A stretch of 56,181 nt of DNA from the NCBI GenBank assembly GCA_016938815.1, contig JAFGTX010000195.1, positions 1 to 56,181 of the forward strand, read 5' to 3'. This document shows positions 6,771 to 15,298 of the stretch, one piece after another. The translations under genes and the position numbers were made by a program. This DNA comes from Clostridia bacterium (GTDB taxonomy: Bacteria > Bacillota > Clostridia > Peptostreptococcales > Acidaminobacteraceae). Each line of letters begins with the position of its first letter. The first letter of the stretch is position 1. The notes below the pieces were generated by a model. The model saw only the letters and a program-made list of their open reading frames with translations, was not told the origin of the DNA and did not search any database.

Positions 6771-9700
6771 CTAATTTTTTTTCATTCTCAACAAATATTC
6801 TTTTTCATAACCGTCATAACTACGCTCATAATGGGCAATTCCCGCCTCGATATACTCATTGAGCTTTTTTTCAAAAACAGAATGGAACAATGCCTTAATC
6901 TGATGATTCTGATTATAATTTGTATATATCTCACATTTCACACGATACATGAAGCCCATCTCATAAGGATTGCGTATTTTCAAGGCATATTTGATGCCAT
7001 TATCATAATGGGCAAGTGCCTCTTCCATTAAACCTTCCCTTAAAGCGACCAGCACCAATACGTTTTCCGCCACAGAACGACGCCAGGAAATCCCAGTGAA
7101 GTTGAAGATTTCAATCGCCTTTTTAGCATTCACTTTGGCCTCGTCCAACTTATCCAATTCGAAAAGCGTTTTAGCATAGTTGGTGTAGAAGGTCGATAGA
7201 CTATTGATAATACCGTGCTTATCGCTAATAGCAATCGCTTTTTCAAAGTAACCGCGTGCTTCTTCAAAGGCACGTTTGCTCCTATGAAGTTCTCCCATGT
7301 AGTTATAGACCACAGCAATATTGACATCCTTCAGATATGGGGACTGATCGCTTGCCTCCACTAAGGCAATAGACTGATTCAAATACTCGAGGCTCTGATC
7401 GAAATCTTTAATCAGCAGATAATAGAGCCCTTGAAGGCGCATTACGGTACCATACTTTTCGCTTAAGTCTACCTTTTGAATAATTCCTAAACTTTGGTCG
7501 ATGAGATGCTTCATCTTTTCAAGATCATTGGTCTGAATGCATAAATAGATTTGTTGCAAATAGCAGTTCATCATGTACTTATAATTACCCGTTTGATAAC
7601 ACAGGTTCAGCGCTTTCTCGATGCTTTCAAAGCCCTTGTCGTAAAGGCCCTCTCTAATATAGTAACGCCCCTTGATATGATAGAACTCCAATATGATTTC
7701 CTTACTCTCGTCAGTAGACAAATCAATGACGTCAAATTTATCAATGGTTTCCTCTATATCCTTAATTAATTCCATAGTCATATCGTTAGAAATAACCATA
7801 CTAGCCTTGTCATTATCGCCCAAATGATGATTCTCTGGAATCAGTTCATGGCTGAAATCCAAGTAGGTATGGGCGTTGTTGATTTTGTAGCGGATGCTCT
7901 TCAGTAAATTACCGCCTTTGGAATAATTATAAATTAGATAGGGATAGATCAGTCGATCCTTGACTTCACCCGTTAAATTTTGCTCCAGCAGATCCGCGAT
8001 TTTTAGATGAAAAATACGTTTCGCCGTTGTAGACTGGTTTCTATAGAGGTATTCTCTAATTTTATTATGGATAAATTGATAATTCAAACGTCCGTTTTGT
8101 TCTACTTCCCGAATCAGATTGCGGCGTTTTAAATCTTCAATCAACTCAATCAATTCGAATTCATTCTTGGAACTGACACGATTAAGCAATTCAAACGGAA
8201 TTTCATCAAAAAACATGGACATGATGTTAAGGAGTTTTTTTCCCTCTTCACCCACCTCCATAATTCGACTGCGCAGCAGGTCACGCATGCCATCCAAAAC
8301 ATCTGGCAAGGCCCTGCCTTCCTTCAGATTTTTGACATACTCCACCATGAAGCCTGTATTGCCTTCCGTTTCCTTGTATATTTTCTGTTTTACATCCTCA
8401 GTAACAGCCTTCGGCATGACGGACTCGATGTAATCTCCTACTTCTGATTCTGTAAAACGATCCAAATGCAGTTCCGACACCGGATGTGTCCGATTGACCA
8501 CCATGATAAAATCATCAATGTACTCCGAATGACCTAAACGCAAAGTAGCTATGACAACAACACTGGCAATGCGGCAGCGTATGAGTACACCTTTCAGCAA
8601 ATCCATGCTGAGACGGTCCATCCACTGTAAATCCTCCAGTCCGATAACAATTTTTTTATAACTGCTGATGTAATCAAATAAGTTGACCACGGCATCTTCG
8701 ATCTCAGGATACTTTAAGACGTCCGTTTGTTCCTTGAGTAGGAAAGACCCCAACTCTTCTTCGTTCTTGAAATTCGGAAAAACAGTACGAATAGTCTTAG
8801 TCCAGTTGTCTGGCAGCTCAATATGCTCTTTGACGATGTAGCTGCTGATAGCATCCAGAATTTTCGACCAAGGTTTTAGATAATAATGGGGTTCCATCTG
8901 ATAGGACTGACTTTCCACCAATAAAACCTCATTTCTTATGCTCTTTAAAAACTCGTCCTTCAATCGGGTTTTACCGATGCCCGCTTCGCCTTTAATCAAA
9001 ATCATATCGTTCTGGGAACCCATCCGATAAATATTCATCAATTTTTTCAGCTGACTTTCTCGACCAAAAAAAGCATCCTGAATCACATCAACATCTTCTT
9101 GTTTCGCATCCTTTTCAAGTAAGAGTCTTCTATAAAGTTCTTCCGTCTGAGCATCTGGACTGATGCCTAATTCCGTATCCAGGAGTTCCACTAAAACACG
9201 GTAAAGATCAATACCTTTGTTGTAACGGCGCTCCTTCTGATACATTCTCATCAATTCACGATAATAAGGCTCGTTATACGGATCGTGTTCTATCAACAAC
9301 TTTAAATATTTTTTTTCTTCCCGCACATCTTCTAGGGTCAAATGATATTGGTATTTTTCAACGAGCCAATCACTATAAAAACCTTGATACTGATTACGTT
9401 TCATTGTAATCCAGTCATCAAATTCTTCTGCGTTCTTCACGTGAAAGTCCCTTAAAAAATCCAGTTTAAGCACTTTCTCAGAAAGGGTTTCCGCATCTGA
9501 GGGCAAATCTGTAATGAGCTTCAACTCAGAGTTGATCGTGATGACCTGATCGTTTATGAATTCAATCAAATCCACATCGACAAATGATTTCAACTTATAC
9601 AAAGCATTTCTAAGGTTTTTACGCCCCGTTTGCTCACCCTTGTCACACCACAATAAATTCACAAGCTCAGTTCGCTCTGCCTTTTTGTAGTATCCAACGT

Positions 9701-9803
9701 AAAAAACCAGAGCCTCCAGCTTCTTCATAGGAAACTTAATCGGTACATTATTATATTCGATGGTCGGTACGCCAAAATATTTTATTTTTAATGTATTCTC
9801 CAT
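6771..9803 (-). CDS. Large BTAD/AAA ATPase/TPR transcriptional regulator (SARP-MalT-like)
   Basis: A cytoplasmic regulator of about 1,010 residues. Residues 1-95 look like an OmpR-type winged helix (LKIKYFGVPTIEYNNVPIKF, then LVNLLWCDKGEQTGRKNLRN), and about 100-240 form a bacterial transcriptional activator domain with TPR-like helices (DPYNEPYYRELMRMYQ). An AAA/STAND ATPase follows, with Walker A IKGEAGIGKTRL at about 270 and Walker B KIVIGLEDLQWMD at about 390. The C-terminal third is helical TPR repeats (for example YNYMGELHRSKRAFEEARGY). The ATG at 9803 is preferred because a beta strand follows at once; a GTG at 9821 is possible but lacks a ribosome binding site. It lies 20 bp after yitT copy 2 and is probably co-transcribed. 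Target and signal are unknown. Confidence 0.85.
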   Translation of the reverse strand: MENTLKIKYFGVPTIEYNNVPIKFPMKKLEALVFYVGYYKKAERTELVNLLWCDKGEQTGRKNLRNALYKLKSFVDVDLIEFINDQVITINSELKLITDLPSDAETLSEKVLKLDFLRDFHVKNAEEFDDWITMKRNQYQGFYSDWLVEKYQYHLTLEDVREEKKYLKLLIEHDPYNEPYYRELMRMYQKERRYNKGIDLYRVLVELLDTELGISPDAQTEELYRRLLLEKDAKQEDVDVIQDAFFGRESQLKKLMNIYRMGSQNDMILIKGEAGIGKTRLKDEFLKSIRNEVLLVESQSYQMEPHYYLKPWSKILDAISSYIVKEHIELPDNWTKTIRTVFPNFKNEEELGSFLLKEQTDVLKYPEIEDAVVNLFDYISSYKKIVIGLEDLQWMDRLSMDLLKGVLIRCRIASVVVIATLRLGHSEYIDDFIMVVNRTHPVSELHLDRFTESEVGDYIESVMPKAVTEDVKQKIYKETEGNTGFMVEYVKNLKEGRALPDVLDGMRDLLRSRIMEVGEEGKKLLNIMSMFFDEIPFELLNRVSSKNEFELIELIEDLKRRNLIREVEQNGRLNYQFIHNKIREYLYRNQSTTAKRIFHLKIADLLEQNLTGEVKDRLIYPYLIYNYSKGGNLLKSIRYKINNAHTYLDFSHELIPENHHLGDNDKASMVISNDMTMELIKDIEETIDKFDVIDLSTDESKEIILEFYHIKGRYYIREGLYDKGFESIEKALNLCYQTGNYKYMMNCYLQQIYLCIQTNDLEKMKHLIDQSLGIIQKVDLSEKYGTVMRLQGLYYLLIKDFDQSLEYLNQSIALVEASDQSPYLKDVNIAVVYNYMGELHRSKRAFEEARGYFEKAIAISDKHGIINSLSTFYTNYAKTLFELDKLDEAKVNAKKAIEIFNFTGISWRRSVAENVLVLVALREGLMEEALAHYDNGIKYALKIRNPYEMGFMYRVKCEIYTNYNQNHQIKALFHSVFEKKLNEYIEAGIAHYERSYDGYEKEYLLRMKKN

Positions 9804-9823
9804 AACCTTATCCACTTTCACTT

Positions 9824-10693
9824 TTAAAATGCTGACTGTTTAAATCCTTTGCCCTGCACTTCAGAAACATCCACTACTGAAATAAAGGCATGAGGATCCG
9901 TAGCAATAATGGTATTCTTCATGCTGGCAAGCTGTCTCGAAGTCACTGTGCAATAGAGCACCTGACGTTCTGCCCCAGTGTAAGCACCTTCTCCAGACAG
10001 TATGGTAATACCTCGACGTGTATTGGCCATCATAGCATCAGCACAAGCCCGTCCCTGATCCGTAACAATTAATAACATCTTTTTGCGATCCAAGCCATCC
10101 AAGATCAAGTTCAATACCGAAGAGCCGATATACATAGAAATCAAGGTATAAACCGCCAACTCTAGAGAATTGATAAAAGTACCAATGCTGACGACGACAA
10201 TGTTGATGCCGAACATCAACTTGTATATTTCTATGGAATACTTTTGCTTCAATACAATGGATACGATGTCACTACCGCCAAGAGACGCCCTTTGCCTGAA
10301 TATAATGCCGTTGCCTATGCCATTTAAAACGCCACCTAATATACAGGAAGCCAGTAAATCCTCTACATAAAGATAGGACTGAAGTGGTTTCGTCAAACTG
10401 AGCAAAAATGAGAACATAAGCATGCCCATCATACTGATTAAAACAAACTCAAGGTCTACCTTTTTAAAACCCAGATAAAACACAGGAATATTAAGGGCAA
10501 TGATCATAAGTCCCGGTGCGATACCTGTAATATAGTATGCCAGCAGGGCCAAACCCGAAACGCCACCTGATAACAGGTGATGTGGTGTAATGAAAATATT
10601 AATCCCAATTGCTAAAATCAAACTGCCTAAAGCGATAAAAGGTATTCGCTTAAAAAAATCTTTAATAAGAGGTTCCTTGCGATTCTTCATCAT
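9824..10693 (-). CDS. YitT family membrane protein (copy 2)
   Basis: A second YitT paralogue of about 289 residues with the same architecture as copy 1: hydrophobic segments (FIALGSLILAIGINIFITPH, LISMMGMLMFSFLLSL) in a DUF161 region carrying HHLLSGGVSGLALL and RASLGGSDIVSIVL, then a DUF2179 domain (QVLYCTVTSRQLASMKNTII). The longest reading begins at 10744, but TATAAT at 10749-10754 would place the transcript start at that codon. The ATG at 10693, with GGAG 9 bp upstream, is therefore preferred. It is the first gene of a two-gene unit with the BTAD regulator, which suggests that the membrane protein and the regulator share a pathway (inference). Confidence 0.85.
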   Translation of the reverse strand: MMKNRKEPLIKDFFKRIPFIALGSLILAIGINIFITPHHLLSGGVSGLALLAYYITGIAPGLMIIALNIPVFYLGFKKVDLEFVLISMMGMLMFSFLLSLTKPLQSYLYVEDLLASCILGGVLNGIGNGIIFRQRASLGGSDIVSIVLKQKYSIEIYKLMFGINIVVVSIGTFINSLELAVYTLISMYIGSSVLNLILDGLDRKKMLLIVTDQGRACADAMMANTRRGITILSGEGAYTGAERQVLYCTVTSRQLASMKNTIIATDPHAFISVVDVSEVQGKGFKQSAF

Positions 10694-10748
10694 AGTTGTT
10701 ATCTCCACATTCTTAAAGTTAATGAACTCAAGACTTTCATTCACTTCT

Positions 10749-10754
10749 ATTATA
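10749..10754 (-). promoter_or_regulatory. -10 element upstream of yitT copy 2
   Basis: A consensus TATAAT lies on the minus strand about 55 bp upstream of the preferred start. A -35 is weak (TGTTAC at 17 bp). It is useful mainly because it argues for the internal start codon. Confidence 0.45.
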
Positions 10755-10840
10755 AAGGTTTTTATTTATCCGTAACAGAACTAATCAAAAAACTTTCATG
10801 TTTTAATAGCATGTAACAAGAAACAATCTTCTTCAATCAC

Positions 10841-10870
10841 ATAAAAAAACGAGGCCTTTCAGCCTCGTTT
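10841..10870 (-). terminator. Terminator of hutU-ftcD
   Basis: The stem AAACGAGGC / GCCTCGTTT (10847-10870) with a 6-base loop is followed on the minus strand by a T-tract. It starts 10 bp after the stop codon of the formimidoyltransferase gene. Confidence 0.9.
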
Positions 10871-10879
10871 CTGTTTTGG

Positions 10880-11779
10880 TTATTCCATTAAATGTGTTTC
10901 TAAAACTTGTTCCATCGAGAAAGCTTCAATGCCCATATAGTACTCAGCACACATTGTAAGCGCTTCCATTGGACATAATCCGATAAGTTCTGAACCAACA
11001 ATCGGAACCCCCCATCTCTTCGCTTCTGCTCTGATGAGTTCAACCACTCTGTATAGTGGCGTCTTTTGGTAGTTAGTCATGTTCATAGATACTTGAACAA
11101 TGCCGCGCTCTTCTAAAGCAACACCCATACCTTTACAGTATCTAAGACCACCACCGATATGGCGAACTGATTTTGCAATTTTGTCAGCAATTTCCAAATT
11201 ATCTGTACCTAAGTTAACGTTGAATGCGACAAGTGGCATTCTAGCACCAACAGCCGTAACACCTGCAGTACCAACAGTAGTAGGACCGAAATCCGGTTTC
11301 CATGTTGGATCTTGAAGTTTTTCAGCCATCCCTTCGTATTGACCTTTTCTTACTGTTGCAAGGTTTTTTCTATCTGCACAAGTTGCTGCATCTTCGTATA
11401 AGAAAATTGGTAAATTGAATTTTTCAGATGCTTCTTTAGCAGTTGCTACCGCTGCTTCAATAGCATCTTCTGTTGTTGCGTTTTTTACTGGGATGAACGG
11501 TACAACGTCAGTTGCGCCCATTCTTGGATGTTGTCCTTCGTGTTTTGTCATATCGATGAGTTCTGCTGCAACGCCCATTGCCGCTACTACAGCAGCTTGA
11601 AGTGGTGCAGGTTCACCAACAAGTGTCACTACCGAACGGTTATGGTCTTCATCTGAAGAGTAGTCCAGTAATTTCACGCCTTCTTTGCCTCTAAAACAAT
11701 CAACAATTTTTTCAATCTTATCTTTATCTCTACCTTCACTGAAGTTAGGTACGCATTGTAATAATTTTTTTACTGACAT
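10880..11779 (-). CDS. ftcD: Glutamate formimidoyltransferase
   Basis: This enzyme transfers the formimino group of N-formimino-L-glutamate to tetrahydrofolate in histidine degradation. The 299-residue protein is the transferase module only (QCVPNFSEGRD at the N-terminus, HPRMGATDVVPFIPV around residue 82, FNVNLGTDN, ELIGLCPMEAL near the C-terminus). The cyclodeaminase half of the mammalian bifunctional protein is absent, so a separate FchA would be needed. It follows hutU by 13 bp in one operon. Confidence 0.94.
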   Translation of the reverse strand: MSVKKLLQCVPNFSEGRDKDKIEKIVDCFRGKEGVKLLDYSSDEDHNRSVVTLVGEPAPLQAAVVAAMGVAAELIDMTKHEGQHPRMGATDVVPFIPVKNATTEDAIEAAVATAKEASEKFNLPIFLYEDAATCADRKNLATVRKGQYEGMAEKLQDPTWKPDFGPTTVGTAGVTAVGARMPLVAFNVNLGTDNLEIADKIAKSVRHIGGGLRYCKGMGVALEERGIVQVSMNMTNYQKTPLYRVVELIRAEAKRWGVPIVGSELIGLCPMEALTMCAEYYMGIEAFSMEQVLETHLME

Positions 11780-11792
11780 AGTAATCCTCCGC

Positions 11793-13838
11793 CTATTTGC
11801 CTGATTTTGACCAATTCTTTTCTACTAGAGATTTAACCAAATCTTCTTTAGGAATGAATGGAATTGAAATATAGTCTTGACCGCCTCTGATTTTGTTGTA
11901 CTCGATAGATGTTTCTATCGCGTTTTCATTTCTAGCCCAAGCTCTTCTTGAAACGCCGTTCATAACATCCCATGGCATTGCACGTTTGATAATCGCATCA
12001 ATACGCGCACTACCGTCTAATACAAGACCAAAGCCACCATTGATTACTTTACCGATACCAACGCCACCACCATTATGAAGAGCAACTAAACTCATACCTC
12101 TAGCCGCGTCCCCTGCAAATGAATGTGTTGCCATTTCAGCCATAATATTTGAACCATCTTTGATGTTTGATGTCTCTCTAAAAGGAGAGTCCGTTCCACC
12201 AGTATCATGATGATCTCTACCTAACATAACTGGTCCGATTTCGCCCTTTCTAACCATTTCATTGAATTTAAGCGCAATGTTCATTCTACCCATCGCATCT
12301 TGGTATAGGATTCTCGCCTGCGTACCAACGACAAGTTTGTTCTTGAATGCGTCTCTAATCCAAATGTAGTTATCACGATCTTGGAATCGTCTGTCAGGGT
12401 CGATGCAAGACATCGCCGCATGGTCTGTTTTTAGCAAGTCTTCTTCTTTACCGCTTAAACATACCCATCTGAATGGACCATAACCATAGTCGAACAATAC
12501 CGGACCCATAATGTCTTCTACATAAGATGGGTAGATAAATCCGTCTAATTCATTGATACCATTTTTACAGATTTCCTGAACGCCTGCGTCATAAACCGCT
12601 TTCATAAATGAGTTGCCGTAATCAAAGAAGTAAACGCCTCTGCTTACTAATATCTTGATTACTTGGTAATGCTTCCGTAAAGTTTCATTGACAAGTTCGA
12701 TAAATTTAGGCTTATCGGTACCTAGTAACTCCGTACGCTCTTCAAAAGTGATACCAGCCGGACAGTATCCACCATCGTATACCGCGTGACATGAAGTCTG
12801 ATCTGACAATAAGTCAATATGGATATTATTTTCAGCTGCATATTCTAATAAATCCACTATATTTCCGTGAAATGCAATTGCATGACCTTCCCCTTTGTCC
12901 ATGTAATTTTGCGCATTTTCGAAAGCTTCTTTTGGTGTTCTCGCAACAGATGAAACCCATCCTTGCGTATATCTTGTTTCAATTCTTGAGTAGTCAACTT
13001 CTGCAACGATACCAACACCGTTTGCGATTTCAACCGCTTTACCTTGAGCACCACTCATGCCACCAAGACCAGATGTTACAAACAATCTGCCTTTTAAATC
13101 TTGATCTTCTGGAATACCAAGTTTTGAACGGCCTGCATTAAGGATCGTACTGTATGTTCCATGAACAATACCTTGAGGTCCGATATACATCCAGCCACCA
13201 GCTGTCATTTGACCATAGTTGGCTACACCAATAGCTGCTGCCCTATGCCAGTCTTCTTGGTTATCAAACATACCAATCATAAGACCATTTGTCAGCATAA
13301 CTCTCGGCGCTTCTGGTGATGATTTAAAAAGACCTCTTGGGTTACCTGAATCAATAACCAATGTTTGATCTTCCGTCATCACTTCAAGGTAACGTTTGAT
13401 CATCCAGTATTGCATCCAGTTTTGGCACACTTGACCCGTCTCACCATAAGTAACCAACTCATATGGATAAAGTGCGATATCAAAGTCCAGATTGTTGTCA
13501 ATCATAACTTGGAATGCACGCCCTTCTGTTGTACGAGCTGTGTACTCATCGATAGCTTTACCTTTTAAGTTGCCTTGTGGTCTAAAACGATAGCCATAAA
13601 TTCTTCCACGCGTCAATAACTCGTCAAGGAATTCAGGCGCTAGCGTCTCATGCCATTCCTCAGGAATGTAACGCAGAGCATTTTTAAGAGCGAGTTCTGT
13701 ATCTGATTTTGAAAGGTTAAACTCTCTCTTTGGCGCTCTACGGATACCTTCTACAAATGTAGGCATTTCAGGCAACGTAGGAAAAACATCTGTCAACTTC
13801 ACCCTTAAGGCATCTGCAATTTGCTTGTTTGTAATCAT
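11793..13838 (-). CDS. hutU: Urocanate hydratase
   Basis: An NAD-dependent hydratase that converts urocanate to imidazolonepropionate, the second step of histidine degradation. At 681 residues it belongs to the longer class rather than the ~555-residue Bacillus/Pseudomonas class. Diagnostic segments are FVTSGLGGMSGAQGKA (NAD-binding glycine motif, about residue 255), DQTSCHAVYDGGYCPAG, GRDHHDTGGTDSPFRET and the C-terminal VALHNGGGVGIGK. The start has an AGAGGAG ribosome binding site. HutH and HutI are not in the window; the operon contains only hutU and ftcD. Confidence 0.95.
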   Translation of the reverse strand: MITNKQIADALRVKLTDVFPTLPEMPTFVEGIRRAPKREFNLSKSDTELALKNALRYIPEEWHETLAPEFLDELLTRGRIYGYRFRPQGNLKGKAIDEYTARTTEGRAFQVMIDNNLDFDIALYPYELVTYGETGQVCQNWMQYWMIKRYLEVMTEDQTLVIDSGNPRGLFKSSPEAPRVMLTNGLMIGMFDNQEDWHRAAAIGVANYGQMTAGGWMYIGPQGIVHGTYSTILNAGRSKLGIPEDQDLKGRLFVTSGLGGMSGAQGKAVEIANGVGIVAEVDYSRIETRYTQGWVSSVARTPKEAFENAQNYMDKGEGHAIAFHGNIVDLLEYAAENNIHIDLLSDQTSCHAVYDGGYCPAGITFEERTELLGTDKPKFIELVNETLRKHYQVIKILVSRGVYFFDYGNSFMKAVYDAGVQEICKNGINELDGFIYPSYVEDIMGPVLFDYGYGPFRWVCLSGKEEDLLKTDHAAMSCIDPDRRFQDRDNYIWIRDAFKNKLVVGTQARILYQDAMGRMNIALKFNEMVRKGEIGPVMLGRDHHDTGGTDSPFRETSNIKDGSNIMAEMATHSFAGDAARGMSLVALHNGGGVGIGKVINGGFGLVLDGSARIDAIIKRAMPWDVMNGVSRRAWARNENAIETSIEYNKIRGGQDYISIPFIPKEDLVKSLVEKNWSKSGK

Positions 13839-13872
13839 ATGTGTTCTCCTCTCATTTGAACTTCTTGTTTAA

Positions 13873-13934
13873 AGTATATCCCGCCATCCGTCACCAAAAC
13901 GTCACTAAAATGATCTTTTAAAAAAATTAGTGAC
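13873..13934 (-). promoter_or_regulatory. hutU promoter region with 11-bp direct repeats and an inverted repeat
   Basis: On the minus strand TATACT (13873-13878) has no recognisable -35. Ten base pairs upstream lie two tandem 11-bp repeats, on the plus strand CGTCACCAAAA (13889-13899) and CGTCACTAAAA (13900-13910), one helical turn apart. The second repeat also forms a perfect 8-bp inverted repeat, GTCACTAA / TTAGTGAC (13901-13908 and 13927-13934). The pattern suggests activator binding on one face of the helix. Confidence 0.55.
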
Positions 13935-14053
13935 ACTTTTGTTAGAAAATTCTTTCGACTCAGTTTATTTTCAACAACATGAAGGGCTTCAAAAATGTTA
14001 CACTGATGTCAAAAGCGGGTACACATATTATTGAATTGAATGCGAGGTGACCT

Positions 14054-14818
14054 ATGCAAGTATTATGTATATTGGATTCTATCGACTTGTTAAAGAAAAT
14101 TAAACACAGTTGCCAAGGCAGTGCTTTTGTCTTTAAAACCGTAACACCGATGGATAATATCAACGATTATTGTAATCAGCTGAAGCCCGATGCCATTATT
14201 ATGCAAGATCAATATGACGACGTCTCAGTAACCTTTCTTACTAAAAGCTTAAGCCAAAATCCCCGTTTTAACACAAGCATTAAAATCCTTGTTGCAAAAG
14301 ATGATATGGTAGTCACCCAGCTCATGGATTTTGCTACTCAGCATCAGATGCTTCTCGTCGATGAACACGCCTTGAACGACGATTTTTGCGCCAAGATGAC
14401 GGCTATGGTCGAGGAACAAAGAGATGATACACCTATCAAGCCATCCCATCTGGAGAGAATTAAGCAAATCCTTTATGTTTCGGACAACCGCTTCATGCAC
14501 ATTATTATAAAGGATGCTTTTCTTAATAACGCCATCGAACTCATCGACGCCTACGACGCGGACGAAGCAATCGAAAAGCTCAAAACCCACTTGCCGGATT
14601 TGGTAATGACTGACATCGATATTCCAGGACTTTCCGGTATAGACCTATGCAAGTCCATCAAACACAGTGCGGCGCTCAGTCACATTCCTGTCGTCATTTA
14701 CTCCAGCTATGAAAAAGATGAAGTCTGGGAGGCATGCAGCAAAGTTGGTGCTTCTGATTATTTTGAAAAGAACATCAATCCAAAAGATTTGGTAATCAAA
14801 TTAAAAAGCTACCTATAA
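14054..14818 (+). CDS. Double-receiver response regulator-like protein
   Basis: A 254-residue protein without an output domain. Residues 1-118 resemble a receiver fold but lack the usual acidic cluster and phosphoacceptor context (DAIIMQDQYDD), so this half is degenerate. Residues 135-254 form a clear receiver: MTDIDIPGLSG holds the phosphoacceptor Asp, VVIYSSYE the Thr/Ser position, and ASDYFEKN the conserved-Lys region (KN instead of KP). It is convergent with the che operon and separated from it by one bidirectional terminator. It probably takes part in phosphorelay with the hybrid kinase or CheA (inference). An AGGTGA ribosome binding site is present. Confidence 0.75.
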   Translation: MQVLCILDSIDLLKKIKHSCQGSAFVFKTVTPMDNINDYCNQLKPDAIIMQDQYDDVSVTFLTKSLSQNPRFNTSIKILVAKDDMVVTQLMDFATQHQMLLVDEHALNDDFCAKMTAMVEEQRDDTPIKPSHLERIKQILYVSDNRFMHIIIKDAFLNNAIELIDAYDADEAIEKLKTHLPDLVMTDIDIPGLSGIDLCKSIKHSAALSHIPVVIYSSYEKDEVWEACSKVGASDYFEKNINPKDLVIKLKSYL

Positions 14819-14821
14819 TAA

Positions 14822-14868
14822 AAGCTGTTACGTGAGTCTTACAACTCCGTAACAGCTTCACTATTTTT
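14822..14868. terminator. Bidirectional terminator at the end of the che operon
   Basis: The perfect arms AAGCTGTTACG / CGTAACAGCTT (14822-14832 and 14848-14858) are followed by T6 on the plus strand and preceded by an A-rich stretch that gives a T-run on the minus strand. Confidence 0.85.
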
Positions 14869-14871
14869 TGC

Positions 14872-15288
14872 TCAATTCTCAATTAGTCCTAATTTGCCCA
14901 TGACATTAATGAACTTATCGATGTCAATCGGCTTGACCGCATAGGCTTCTGAACCACTATCGAAAGAACCCATGACCTTTTCTGTATCGTTAAGTGCCGT
15001 TGTCATAATAATTTTTGCGCGCTTGTCTTTTGGTACTTCACGTTCCTCTTCGAGCAACCTAATCGTCTTCAGTGCTTTTACGCCATCCACTTCAGGCATC
15101 ATGATATCAAGACATATGAGATCATAATATTCCTTCTCATCAAGAGCCATCATGAACACTTCAATAGCTTCCATTCCGTCGACAGTAATGTCACATTCAC
15201 CATAATTGGAAAGAAACTTGTACAAAAACTTTCTGCTGACATAATCATCTTCCGCTATCAAAATCTTCATCTTATTTTTCTTTTTCAT
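14872..15288 (-). CDS. CheY-like single-domain response regulator
   Basis: A 138-residue stand-alone receiver. ILIAEDDYVSRKFL provides the acidic pair, LDIMMPEVDG the phosphoacceptor Asp (about D60), MTTALND the Thr, and AYAVKPID the conserved Lys. The start ATG has GGAG 7 bp upstream and lies 10 bp after the hybrid kinase. It is the last gene of the chemosensory operon. It may be the diffusible output of CheA or of the hybrid kinase; the insertion between helix and strand (EEEREVPKDKRAK) resembles RRs that work with hybrid kinases more than flagellar CheY. Confidence 0.88.
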   Translation of the reverse strand: MKKKNKMKILIAEDDYVSRKFLYKFLSNYGECDITVDGMEAIEVFMMALDEKEYYDLICLDIMMPEVDGVKALKTIRLLEEEREVPKDKRAKIIMTTALNDTEKVMGSFDSGSEAYAVKPIDIDKFINVMGKLGLIEN

Positions 15289-15298
15289 TGTTTCACTC

